Part shown: positions 26,001-34,725 of the stretch, in pieces
How positions within the stretch are numbered: the stretch's first letter is position 1
Layout: the number at the start of each line of letters is the position of its first letter
Virus record (IMG/VR): IMGVR_UViG_3300008107_000072
Coordinates: 1 to 64,000 of that record
DNA: 64,000 nucleotides
Strand: one strand, 5' to 3'
Source: a virus
Position numbers and translations under genes: made by a program
The notes under the pieces: generated by a model
Databases searched by the model: none
What the model saw: the letters and a program-made list of their open reading frames with translations, nothing else
What the model was told of the DNA's origin: nothing

Positions 26001-29000
26001 GGTATATTTAAGCTTACTACTGCTATGTTTAACAGGCAAGTGCCAGTAGAAGCTAAAATGAAGACGAGACTGCAAGAGCAAGGAATGTCTGATAATAGAG
26101 CTACTCTTGTAGCAGGTGTATCTTCTCCTAGTGGACTTAAGTCGTCGATAGACTTTGTAAATGCTGTAGAATCCGGTCAAATATCATCTCAGGATATAAA
26201 CACAGAGGAGTATGAGTATTTAAAGAATAAGCTCATTCCGCAAGCAATGCGTTTGCAGACAGAGATGTTTAATATGTCTGCTAATACAAACCTAAGTATA
26301 CAGCAACGTTCTGTCGCCTTGTTCAACATGATGCAGATGAATGAGGTGAATGACAGGGTTGAAAGAGGGGAGATTTCTGCTCAAATGGGGCAGGCTGAAA
26401 TAGTGCAACTTCAGGATAATATAAATAAAGCATTAAAAGATAAAGCGTTTGCAAATGAGCAGTTTGGTTTAGATGATACAGGTCTTGCTCAAAAGATTAA
26501 AGAATACATGGGTGTAGCTGACATTGCTATCAATGAAGAAGGCGCAATGGATGCAAGAACTACCACACCTGCTGCCACACAAGAGGTAGCGCCTGCTACA
26601 GATGTAGCAAGTAGTAAGCCTGCTATGGAGGCGAGAATGGTAGAAGCTGAAAATGATGCAAGAGCAGCTGCTTCAAGTGCTACTACTGCTGCTAATCCTA
26701 TAGCAAATGAGCAACAAGCAGACGCTTCGGTGCAAGCCGAAATGGGGATGCCTGCTCAGGCTCCTTCGCAAGTTGCTGGTTTTGAAGTAGTTAACAAAGC
26801 GACCCTTGCAGAAAGGCTCATTAACATAGTAGCATCTCCTATTAGAAAGAACAAGGCAAGAGGTAGCATGGAAAGAGAGATTAATAAAAATCCTGAGAAG
26901 GCTCTTTCTATGGAGATTTACAATACGAGAGCGCAGCTTGATATGGCTCAGGACAGGTATGATAATGCTATATCAATGAAACCTGCTGCTCCTGTTGAAT
27001 TAGCCGAGATTAAATTGATTACAGATAGATTAAACAAGCTTGTAGCATTAAAAGATAATTACGCTAAAACAATACAATATGCCACTGAAATCAGCCAAGG
27101 GCTCCAGCAAGAAATCGCTCAACGACGCAATCTCTTACAACCTACGGGAACTGAGCAAGGACAACCTCAAGTCGGGCAAAGAGAAGGGGGCGTCGGGCAA
27201 ACCGCGCAGCAAGCAGCAGATGCTCGCAATCGCGATTTCGTCAGCCAAGCGCAAGCCGCAGTCCAAGAAATAACAGCTGTAACAGAAAAGCCACCTATCC
27301 TAAATAGGTATCTATCAGGTATGCAGCCTGGGCAGGAGGTTCAGTTAATGGATGAAATAGCAGCACAAGTAGTTACTAATGAAGCTGCTGCGGTACGTCA
27401 ATTTGGACAACCCGTCGTTGACAGGGTAAAACAATACGTTGCTGATACAAACTTTACTACAGACCTTCCTATTGTAAGAGATGCTATGGTTCGCCAAGCG
27501 GAGCAGAGCGTTGGTCAGGCAGAGCAGGAAGCTAATACAGTAATAGCAAGACAGAATCAGAATACATCTAAGCAGCATAAGAAAGCGGTAGTTAAACTCG
27601 TAGAAAGACTTAAGCAAGCCTTCCCGAATGTAAAGGTATTTATGGATAAGAAAGGGTTTGAGGCTGCTATACAAGACCCTGCTGCAAGAGAGTTGATGAC
27701 AAAGGGTGGTGTGGTGTATGGTAGAGTATTAAATGGAAATGTATATCTGAATCCTGACTTTTCAAACTACAACACACCGCTGCATGAGTTTGGGCATCTA
27801 TGGTTGAATGTGGCTAAGGAGGCATCTCCGAACATATACAACCGAGGGTTGGAGCTGATTCGTGATAGTGAATACGTTACACGTCTTGAAGGAGACCCTT
27901 TGTATAATGGGTTAACCAAAGAGGAGCTTGAGGAGGAGGCGTTGGCTACTGCTATTGGAGATAGAGGTGAGCAGCTTGTATTAGAATCGCAGAAGAAAGG
28001 GTTTAGAGGATGGATGACAAGATTGCTACGCAAGATGGCTCAGTATGTAGGCATTATGAATATGTCTAGCAGCGAGCTTCGTAGTTTAGACCTTGACGCT
28101 TATTTGAATATGGTGAATGCCAGCTTGCTTGCTGGTCAGCCATTGACCAGAGAGTCTATCAGAGCAAGTGGTTTTCAGATAATAGGAGAAAACGCACAGT
28201 TATCTAAAAATATTATAAATAATCTTGGTGTTGCAAAAGATATGGAGGCATTAGGAAAAGATGCCTTAAATATAAGAATAGCTACGGGATGGGAAAAAGG
28301 AGCAGACAATAAATGGAGATACGAGATAATAGATGGCACATACAAAAGAAACTTATTTACTATTATTAAAGAGGCAACCGTAGGTCTTACAATAGGAGAC
28401 GTATATGATAATAAAGAATTATTCAGAGCATATCCTAAATTAAAATCTCTTCCATTTAAAGTAGAAGCGCTAAAGATTGGAGATAATGGGTACTATGATG
28501 GTTCTGGAATAGTGATGAATAAAACACTTGTTACTGATGACGAATTTTCATCAAGAGATAATATTATAAAGTCTACATTGCTTCACGAATTACAGCACGC
28601 TATACAAGACATAGAAGGATTCTCTATTGGTGGAAATGAATATTTTAAAGAATATACAAAATTAGCTGGAGAAGTTGAAGCCAGGAATGTTTCAAAGAGG
28701 ATGAATATGACTCTTGGCGAAAGAAGAATGAATTTGCTGCAAGAAACAGAAGACGTAGCAAGAGAAGACCAAGTACTTTTCTTTAATAATTTTGCTTCAC
28801 AATTCATGGCTAAGATGGACAATAGTGTTAAAAACGCATTGACCAGAGTAGCACAGGAGCGTTTCAACTTAGCTATTGCAAAAGGAATGGATTTAGAAGC
28901 AGCTAGGGCAGAAGCGTTCACTAAACTTACAGAGTTCGTTATAGGTAATTACCTTAACAAATCAAACTATGCTGAAATATTAGATGGGCTTTCCGGCATA

Positions 29001-32000
29001 GTATTGAACGTATCTGAGTCTGAAAGACAAAGAGTTATAGAGCAGAAGAAGACTGAAAAGTTAAATCAGCTATTTAGATTCTCTGAGATTCAGGCAATCG
29101 CAACGATGGCAAACGAGGAGGCTTTAAGACTTGCACAAGGCAAGATTAAAGCTTCCGATGCCATCACGCAGGTTACTGAAAAAGTGAAGGCTGAAATAGA
29201 AGCTCTGTTTGCTGGCAATAAAGCTCCGGCAGGAGTATCTTGGATTAATGCAATGGCTCTTGCTCCCTCTATTGCTGCTGATGCAGTAATGGCTGCCTTC
29301 CCTGCTACAAACAGAAAGTCTTTGGTGAATGAGGATATTGTTATTATGACTACTTCTCAATTTGTTCGTAAGATTATATCTGATAAGATACGTGCTATAA
29401 AAGATGTAGAGAAGCGTGCAGAAAAAGATATAAAAGCTACAGAGAAGCGTACAGAAAAAGCTATAAAAGATGCAGAAAAAGCTACGGAAAAAGCTATAAA
29501 AGCTACTGAAAAATCTACAAAAAAAGATATAAAAAGTAGAACAGAGTCTATAATAGAAGCTGTAAAAGAGATATTCAAGCAGATGTCAGATACTTACGGT
29601 AAGGGATTAAAACTATCTCCTTCTAAAGTAAATGCCATCATTGCCGAGATAGATGCAAATGTTTTCAGTCGGGAAGATATAATGTCAGCAACTGAGGAAG
29701 CGGCTAACGCTATATCTAACATCATTGAGAAGGAGTATAGAAAGAAACTTATTGATGAGTCTGTTGCTCTCTTGGATAAGCTAAAAGCTAAAACAGCTAA
29801 AGCTAAGTATACCGGGGATATGCTCAATAAGGCGATGACTCTTTTGGGTATAAATACTACCGATTGGAAAAATAGTGATGCTACTCTTGAAGATATATCT
29901 CTGTTCAATACAGCAATAAATAAGATTTTAGCAGGAGATGTTTCTCAGTTTGACTTTGCTATGTCTAAGGCAGGAGATATTCAGGTTGAAAATAATACTA
30001 AGATTAGCAGTGAGTTTGACAGCCTCATGGGTAAGATGAATAGGATGATTGCTAAGGCAGGAAATCTTGATACTTCTGATTACGCATCTATAGCAGCTCT
30101 TTATAATGCAATGATAGATGTTAAGGAGCGTAAGGGTGATTTGTCGGCTTTTACTGCTGAGCAGTTAGCTAAGCTAGAGCAGAAGTACTCTGATGTTATA
30201 GCTTCTATACCTGGCTCATTAACAATAGCTAAAATTGTAGAACAGAAAGAACGTGAAATAACTAATGACCTTAAGACGAAGGCTGATTTGCTAGCGTCTG
30301 AATTAATATCAGAATCATCTGATATTCGGATGAAGATTAAAAATCCGCTTAGCTTACATAAGGCAATGCTGTTTTCATCATTTATACTTCAAGGTGATTA
30401 TCTTGACAGCTTAGATACTAATGGTAAGCTTGCTCTTATTAACGCATTAGACAATATAATAATATACGGGAACTACAACTACGATGCTTATGTTCAGGAT
30501 ATAAAAGCAAGGAAGTATTACTTAAAAACTAATACTATTGATGCCGTAATGAATATGGCAAGAAGAAGAAGGACAACCTTAGCGTCTCCAGGTCATACAG
30601 GTCTTATTTTTAACAAGCTAAAAAACTTCTTAAGAATATTTACAGACGTAGAAGGTACTACTCCTTCTGCTCAGCTCATAGCAGACAACTTTGACCTATT
30701 AAGGCTTCAATCAATGGACGTAGAGCTGTTTAGCGGTTATGATGATTTCAATATGGGATTTTTGGAGAGAGATATATTCGCTCCAATGGCTTCAGGGGTA
30801 GACGGTGCTGTAAACAGAACGCAGGCTAAGTTGCAGAACTTGCAAGATGCGATGCTGCTATTAGGCGACCAGTCTAATAGAAACGTTGTTAAAAAAGCAA
30901 TTAAAGGAGTTAGAGAGCAGTATGGATTAGGCTCAGACCTTAATATGAGAAGGCTGTTTGCTATGTTTAAGAGAGGCTCAAACGAAAATATGTACGTTGA
31001 GATTTCTACTCGCATGGCAACTATTATTGCCCATCAAATAGACCATATCTCAAACCTTAAAGAAGGTCAACAGGCTGACGATATGATTCTGAAAAGAAAC
31101 ATATTAGATGGTATGGCTGAAAAGGAAAAAGAGGGTAAAACGATGGCAGATAGGTACGGTAAACTTGGTGGACTTAGCACGCTTACTGGCAAGTACGATG
31201 ACCTTCTTGACGCAATAGCTTATGCCGCATTAACAAATAACGGAACAGAAACCCTTGCAGGAATAAGTCAAGAGGATTTACTAAATAAGTTAACTCCTTC
31301 TCAGAAAAAAGCGATTGTATCTTGGAGAGAGTTTATAAACGGTAACAAAGATTTGGTAGAGTCAGCGATGATTGTTAGGGGTAATATGAAGGCTCTGATT
31401 AAGAACTACTTCCCTAGAATGTTATCTTCATCTCAAGATGTAAGCAGCATAACCGATTATGATTCATACATGAATAGCCAGTCGGAAAACGTAGGGCTTA
31501 ATGATGGACAGATAAGTAGTCGTATTGGAGATAAAGGCAAGATAAGCCTTAATGGAAACAAGGTTCTTTTAAATAACCTTAAAGCACTTCATCTTCTAAA
31601 CGAAATGCAGCCTTATGTCGACCAGATTAAAGCTGTTGGAGAAGCGGTTGAAGAGCTTAAGACATTAGCGTCTAAGGAAACAAATGAAGAGAAGAAAAGA
31701 GAATATAACTTCGCAGCCGCATACGCAGAAGGTATTTCTATTACAATTAAAAACAGGCTAGATAATTCATTGCTTAATGGAGACAAGTCTTTGAATAACA
31801 GTTACAACTTTGCTGCTAAAGCAATAGGTGTTACTCAAAAGTTTGCTGCTAAGCTTTGGTTAGTCGGTACTATCAGGCAGGTACTATCCGATTATCCTGC
31901 TAACATAATAAAGACTTCTGCCGCTTTAGCTTCTGCTAATAAGTCTGCTAAGAGAGCGCCTAGTCTGCAAGCTTGGAGATTACTATTCCCAAGTAAGTCT

Positions 32001-33560
32001 GCTGTAAGAACAGAGCAGGGTAAGTTTGCATGGGAGGATTACGTTAAGATAGCAGAGATTACAGGTTCTCCTGTATATCGCACGGTTTCAATGTATTCCG
32101 ACAATTTCCTATACGATTACACTAAAACTCCTGCTGAGCTTCAAAGAGAGCAGAAGATTATGTCTTGGCAGGATATGGCTGTAAAGAAGCAGGCATGGAT
32201 GGAAAGGTTTGAGAATGCTTTTGTAAAACTTACTGGTGAAGTATTCGACCATAAGGCTTTTGAAGATGAAAGAGGGACTTACAGAGCCATGTTCTATGAG
32301 GCTGTTCAGAAAGCGTCAAGTGCTGCCGATTCTACTGTTGATAGACAGTTTGGTCTACCTTCATTTGCTAGGCAGCCGCTAAGGACTAATATATTCTTTC
32401 CATTCATAGGAAGACCTTTAAGGTATCTTATCAATACGTACTGGCCTTCGAAAACGGCTAATAACATCCTTACAATAAGTAAGACAAGTTGGATAGGCAC
32501 TATAACAGGATTCATGCAAGGCTATCCTGCCGTACAGTTCTCTTTATTCAGGAACTACATGAAGCTCGCATTTTCCGGCACAAGTGGCCTATCTACGAAA
32601 GAGAGGGCAGGATATATGACACAAGCGTTAACGGAGTCGTTTATCCCAACATTTGCTTATGCTATGTCTAGGAAGTTCTTTGGTGCATTGTTCGTAGGTG
32701 CTGCAATGGCTGCTAGAAATGCTGCTGGGGATGAAGATGAAGAAAAGAAGATAAGGGAGGATATGGACAATCAAGACTGGTGGAATAGGATGCTTACTTC
32801 ATTTAAGTTGCAGTTCAGAGAGACAGAAGATGCGGTTATGGATAATCTAATAAACTCATTAACTGCTAACGTAGTAGACCCTAATACAACCTACTTATTA
32901 AGGATGGCAGCAGGTCTGGTTATTTTCCAGTACTGGAAGAAAGAGGCGATTATAGCAATGGATAAAAGAGAGATTGAAACGCCTACAGGGAAGAGGATGA
33001 TGACTAAGGAAGAGAGAAAGAAAATGGGTAAGGCTATTAAAGAAAAGGAGAATAGAATATGGGATATGTTTAACGTAAGGCCTTTGGAAATATATGGAGG
33101 TAAAGACTACGAATATGCGTTAACTAAGCGTGACGTATCTTGGGCTGCCGGAAGACAAACACAAGGGTGGGAGGAGCTGTTTGAGTCTATTGGAGGATTT
33201 GGAGAGGTAGCTAAAACAGCTAGGTCTTTTGTAACAATCAAAGAGCTAACGGAGTCTGATAACAAAAATCTAGACAAGAAAGAGCTTTTAGTAGCGTCAC
33301 TAATGAAGGCTTACGCTTTAATATTTTCAAATGTTATGATTGGCGGCAAATACGGATGGGCTGCAAGTATGTTTACAGGTGACGCCAACAAGATAGCTAA
33401 CACGATACTTAAAGACTTAGAAAACGAAAACAGAGAGTTTTTAAAATCTCAAAAGAAAAGAAGTAGCGGAGGAAGCTCAGGTTCTAGAGGCGGTAGAAGG
33501 AGAGGTGGAAGCGGACGCGGTGGTGGCGGCAGAGGTGGTGGAGGAGGAAGAGGTGGATGA
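23028..33560 (+). CDS. Giant polyvalent virion protein, two zincin motifs
   Basis: 3510 residues. From the start: charged helical region (1-400); a hydrophobic Gly/Ala segment near 820-880 (GGALPQMAAFVASFVAGGPIGGASYL) that may span membrane; Ala-rich linker (about 1180-1250); a zincin HEFGHLW at 1586-1590 with downstream EEEALATAIGDRGEQL; a second zincin HELQH at 1853-1857 with later Glu residues; Lys/Glu repeats at about 2125-2170; long helical region; hydrophobic stretch near 3215-3235; and an Arg-Gly-Gly tail (about 3480-3510). This matches polyvalent proteins, ejected with phage DNA and built of proteases, LPD domains and anti-defence modules. Residues 1351-1415 lie over a nested gene. 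It is the only gene on its transcript. Confidence 0.8.
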   Translation: MAEQQFPLSQEELNQEEFKPDVANILGYDKDMFNTKDSFGELPKINPQEQIQLFDDVPVGKEQKNALLNLNTISEESLENVSIDADGNYDFATKVDDGTGIMMNQEFEDPILEKKKKELIDDVNKRKDQEIETLKVDADQKVASGELKKSRRDRYIEKNQKEIEKRYKKEAEDGYKNIYKEANENKDKPLVKFKNRLNKYSEGINNLWGVVQKLQAGDVISQEDYISSYSDPEFQSKYLEVKGRGISSINQFKSEYEKGGNVKAGDIYLGYITGNTYLTTDAFKKSSRPVYFEATVDKKGNKTIKSVKPAFVHPVTKQVIGAYVPPQRGSSDVLINPAYTAIAGYSDQIAGIDKDVENGVIDVSEGQRRKDNAKSRRAEYLKNNIEAFDEIMASDKYSKDVKMAVIASMYPNEFKKKYTELLESGDNNIAGSIIGWSIGLPAKVISTVTGAAASGIDNLVQAYLGLDDIEFPMGTLPLELKRNPEIALEMDNVVKSSYNRSSKYLTSIEGLAELTHAAKVNVNNKKIGAAIASAQPFVEELDSVVREINNDKQALDINIKNYSNDLLGIFNKKGYTTALNNAYKLNSELINSKDEDIRNAYRFIRLKQQVLNHDGSADQALSKLSKEDIEFINTVGKDLTQNRIPLLNTVVGKINEVADAFNSAKSLYPTKEVQEYERKNKVKLESDIKSFNDKVTLFTESDVMSSESSSALDIIQNLGMKYDQEAAGNESYTFPSLARIGHQMPKNLLAMTNPATGLVVGMLEGVSDILRSVESTANLVGNIQSLDFDLQKTYISASLNEWKRNLEIKTPDTGNYIYNLSKQIGGALPQMAAFVASFVAGGPIGGASYLTATMTGDKMKEAANAGLDPIEQMLYTGLSIGIEYGSELVTSETGLAGVRGGKSLLTKELLKKIMNVQTRKEALKEYARLVWNTSKNVVKSGALESFEEQVSDKSNYILQNLFNNVFATTFQPSMMGLKESLDNLLTMTATGGIFKLTTAMFNRQVPVEAKMKTRLQEQGMSDNRATLVAGVSSPSGLKSSIDFVNAVESGQISSQDINTEEYEYLKNKLIPQAMRLQTEMFNMSANTNLSIQQRSVALFNMMQMNEVNDRVERGEISAQMGQAEIVQLQDNINKALKDKAFANEQFGLDDTGLAQKIKEYMGVADIAINEEGAMDARTTTPAATQEVAPATDVASSKPAMEARMVEAENDARAAASSATTAANPIANEQQADASVQAEMGMPAQAPSQVAGFEVVNKATLAERLINIVASPIRKNKARGSMEREINKNPEKALSMEIYNTRAQLDMAQDRYDNAISMKPAAPVELAEIKLITDRLNKLVALKDNYAKTIQYATEISQGLQQEIAQRRNLLQPTGTEQGQPQVGQREGGVGQTAQQAADARNRDFVSQAQAAVQEITAVTEKPPILNRYLSGMQPGQEVQLMDEIAAQVVTNEAAAVRQFGQPVVDRVKQYVADTNFTTDLPIVRDAMVRQAEQSVGQAEQEANTVIARQNQNTSKQHKKAVVKLVERLKQAFPNVKVFMDKKGFEAAIQDPAARELMTKGGVVYGRVLNGNVYLNPDFSNYNTPLHEFGHLWLNVAKEASPNIYNRGLELIRDSEYVTRLEGDPLYNGLTKEELEEEALATAIGDRGEQLVLESQKKGFRGWMTRLLRKMAQYVGIMNMSSSELRSLDLDAYLNMVNASLLAGQPLTRESIRASGFQIIGENAQLSKNIINNLGVAKDMEALGKDALNIRIATGWEKGADNKWRYEIIDGTYKRNLFTIIKEATVGLTIGDVYDNKELFRAYPKLKSLPFKVEALKIGDNGYYDGSGIVMNKTLVTDDEFSSRDNIIKSTLLHELQHAIQDIEGFSIGGNEYFKEYTKLAGEVEARNVSKRMNMTLGERRMNLLQETEDVAREDQVLFFNNFASQFMAKMDNSVKNALTRVAQERFNLAIAKGMDLEAARAEAFTKLTEFVIGNYLNKSNYAEILDGLSGIVLNVSESERQRVIEQKKTEKLNQLFRFSEIQAIATMANEEALRLAQGKIKASDAITQVTEKVKAEIEALFAGNKAPAGVSWINAMALAPSIAADAVMAAFPATNRKSLVNEDIVIMTTSQFVRKIISDKIRAIKDVEKRAEKDIKATEKRTEKAIKDAEKATEKAIKATEKSTKKDIKSRTESIIEAVKEIFKQMSDTYGKGLKLSPSKVNAIIAEIDANVFSREDIMSATEEAANAISNIIEKEYRKKLIDESVALLDKLKAKTAKAKYTGDMLNKAMTLLGINTTDWKNSDATLEDISLFNTAINKILAGDVSQFDFAMSKAGDIQVENNTKISSEFDSLMGKMNRMIAKAGNLDTSDYASIAALYNAMIDVKERKGDLSAFTAEQLAKLEQKYSDVIASIPGSLTIAKIVEQKEREITNDLKTKADLLASELISESSDIRMKIKNPLSLHKAMLFSSFILQGDYLDSLDTNGKLALINALDNIIIYGNYNYDAYVQDIKARKYYLKTNTIDAVMNMARRRRTTLASPGHTGLIFNKLKNFLRIFTDVEGTTPSAQLIADNFDLLRLQSMDVELFSGYDDFNMGFLERDIFAPMASGVDGAVNRTQAKLQNLQDAMLLLGDQSNRNVVKKAIKGVREQYGLGSDLNMRRLFAMFKRGSNENMYVEISTRMATIIAHQIDHISNLKEGQQADDMILKRNILDGMAEKEKEGKTMADRYGKLGGLSTLTGKYDDLLDAIAYAALTNNGTETLAGISQEDLLNKLTPSQKKAIVSWREFINGNKDLVESAMIVRGNMKALIKNYFPRMLSSSQDVSSITDYDSYMNSQSENVGLNDGQISSRIGDKGKISLNGNKVLLNNLKALHLLNEMQPYVDQIKAVGEAVEELKTLASKETNEEKKREYNFAAAYAEGISITIKNRLDNSLLNGDKSLNNSYNFAAKAIGVTQKFAAKLWLVGTIRQVLSDYPANIIKTSAALASANKSAKRAPSLQAWRLLFPSKSAVRTEQGKFAWEDYVKIAEITGSPVYRTVSMYSDNFLYDYTKTPAELQREQKIMSWQDMAVKKQAWMERFENAFVKLTGEVFDHKAFEDERGTYRAMFYEAVQKASSAADSTVDRQFGLPSFARQPLRTNIFFPFIGRPLRYLINTYWPSKTANNILTISKTSWIGTITGFMQGYPAVQFSLFRNYMKLAFSGTSGLSTKERAGYMTQALTESFIPTFAYAMSRKFFGALFVGAAMAARNAAGDEDEEKKIREDMDNQDWWNRMLTSFKLQFRETEDAVMDNLINSLTANVVDPNTTYLLRMAAGLVIFQYWKKEAIIAMDKREIETPTGKRMMTKEERKKMGKAIKEKENRIWDMFNVRPLEIYGGKDYEYALTKRDVSWAAGRQTQGWEELFESIGGFGEVAKTARSFVTIKELTESDNKNLDKKELLVASLMKAYALIFSNVMIGGKYGWAASMFTGDANKIANTILKDLENENREFLKSQKKRSSGGSSGSRGGRRRGGSGRGGGGRGGGGGRGG
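27079..27273 (+). CDS. Nested basic microprotein, +1 frame inside giant gene
   Basis: 64 residues, MPLKSAKGSSKKSLNDAISYNLRE... ending in Lys-rich KRKPQSKK. It lies entirely inside the giant gene, in the +1 frame. The MPLK start, a central helix and KQQMLAIAISSAKRK follow the plan of a phage microprotein family I recall as DUF6496 (MPLK.gkS...NI.....gkp.kQ..AIA..). By hand count 107 of 195 bases are G/C and 50 of 64 codons end in G or C, unlike the A/T-ending flanks. In the giant frame the same DNA gives Gln/Ala-rich low-complexity sequence. Best read as a gene inserted from a GC-richer source. Whether it is translated is not shown. Confidence 0.5.
   Translation: MPLKSAKGSSKKSLNDAISYNLRELSKDNLKSGKEKGASGKPRSKQQMLAIAISSAKRKPQSKK
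29400..29535 (+). repeat. Coding repeat, Lys/Glu heptad-like
   Basis: Imperfect tandem units of about 36 nt based on ATAAAAGCTACAGAGAAG-type sequence inside the giant gene, coding for EKRTEKAIKDAEK-like repeats. Probably a charged helix or coiled-coil spacer; prone to length change by slippage. Confidence 0.6.
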
Positions 33561-33595
33561 AGATAAATTCGTCTATAAAGTGTTGACATAAATAG

Positions 33596-33627
33596 CCCCG
33601 TTTTTATACGGGGTTTATTTATTTTTG
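33596..33627 (+). promoter_or_regulatory. Terminator-promoter cassette before fibre cluster
   Basis: CCCCGT (33596-33601) pairs with ACGGGG (33608-33613) around TTTTAT; TTTATT then leads to the box TATTTTTG at 33620-33627, 15 nt before the ATG at 33643. It ends the giant transcript and starts the fibre-cluster transcript. Confidence 0.65.
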
Positions 33628-33642
33628 TTAAAAACAAGGACG

Positions 33643-34155
33643 ATGCCAATTACAGCGTCATTTACAGCTTCACAAGGTTCAGATTGCAGTACATTTCAAA
33701 TAACTGACACAACCAACTACGAATCCCCTGAGACTAAGTCAGAGATGACAAATCGTTATCTGTACCTGTACAATGCAGATGGAACCCTTTACAAGACGGT
33801 TAACTTCGCATACGCTACATATCCTACAGATGTAATTACTATTACAGGAATAGATAAGGATTATGCTTTTAAAATAAACATGGAGATTACTCCTGTAACT
33901 CCTGTAGTAGGCAGTGTTTATACAGCAAGTAGAGTAGTGTCGCTAACTTGCTATTCTAAGGTAGCTTTCTTTGAGCGTCAAAATAAAATGGTCATTGAGC
34001 CATCTCTTCTAGATAATACAGCATACTTAAAAGATAGCATGAAGATAGTGCTGGATATAGAGGCGGCTAATAATGCTGCTGTAGACTCAGACGTATTAAA
34101 TGCTCAGAACGCTATTGACAGAATAAAATTCATCACCGATAACGACGGATTATAA
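33643..34155 (+). CDS. Beta-rich tail-associated protein
   Basis: 170 residues from the ATG at 33643, preferred to an in-frame TTG at 33625 inside the promoter. Beta-rich first two thirds (TASFTASQGSDCSTFQITDTTNY, YLYLYNADGTLYKTVNF) then a helical C-terminus (NNAAVDSDVLNAQNAIDRIKFITDNDGL). First gene of the fibre cluster; probably a baseplate or fibre-attachment component. Stop and next start overlap by 1 nt. Confidence 0.65.
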   Translation: MPITASFTASQGSDCSTFQITDTTNYESPETKSEMTNRYLYLYNADGTLYKTVNFAYATYPTDVITITGIDKDYAFKINMEITPVTPVVGSVYTASRVVSLTCYSKVAFFERQNKMVIEPSLLDNTAYLKDSMKIVLDIEAANNAAVDSDVLNAQNAIDRIKFITDNDGL

Positions 34156-34724
34156 TGCCTAAGTATAGCCAAACCGAGATAGAGCTATGGATTAGTAGGG
34201 CTAATAAAACGCTCTATAAGCTAGGAACTAAATCCACAGATGAGAGATTCTTCGAGGAGGATAGCTCATATGAGGATGAGAAGGTTTTAATATACTGTCT
34301 TAAAAAGGCTGTTTCTTGGATGTATACATCTCCTGCTGTAACTGCTAAAGATTTAGCAGCTGTAGTTTCTTTACTTATAAGCAGGATAACTATGTATGAT
34401 TTCGGGAAGCAAGTTCCCATGTATAATACAGGCAGCAATGTATATGTAGGATTAAATGCAGACTACATAGGCGTTCCTGTATCCCCTAGCACTCCAGGAA
34501 GCGGTAGTACTCCTCCTGACGACATTACTCTTGTTGGTGGCGTAGATATAACTCCAGGGGTTACGTCTTTCACTGACGTTAGAATGGAGAATGAATTTAG
34601 ATATAGGGTTGTTAGAAATAGCATCAATTTCTATGACTGGTACAGGAGTGGAGATTCCATCTTTCTTACAGGTATAGGAGATGCTGTTATAGCAGGAGAT
34701 GTTTTTGTAATACAATTTTATTGA
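34155..34724 (+). CDS. Tail/fibre cluster protein
   Basis: 189 residues: helical N-terminal half (about 1-90), a Ser/Pro/Gly linker (PSTPGSGSTPPDD), then a small beta domain (ITLVGGVDITPGVTSFTDVRMENEFRYRVVRNSINFYDWYRSGDSIFLTG). The architecture of attachment helix plus exposed beta domain suits a fibre adaptor. Family not recognised. Confidence 0.6.
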   Translation: MPKYSQTEIELWISRANKTLYKLGTKSTDERFFEEDSSYEDEKVLIYCLKKAVSWMYTSPAVTAKDLAAVVSLLISRITMYDFGKQVPMYNTGSNVYVGLNADYIGVPVSPSTPGSGSTPPDDITLVGGVDITPGVTSFTDVRMENEFRYRVVRNSINFYDWYRSGDSIFLTGIGDAVIAGDVFVIQFY

Positions 34725-34725
34725 T

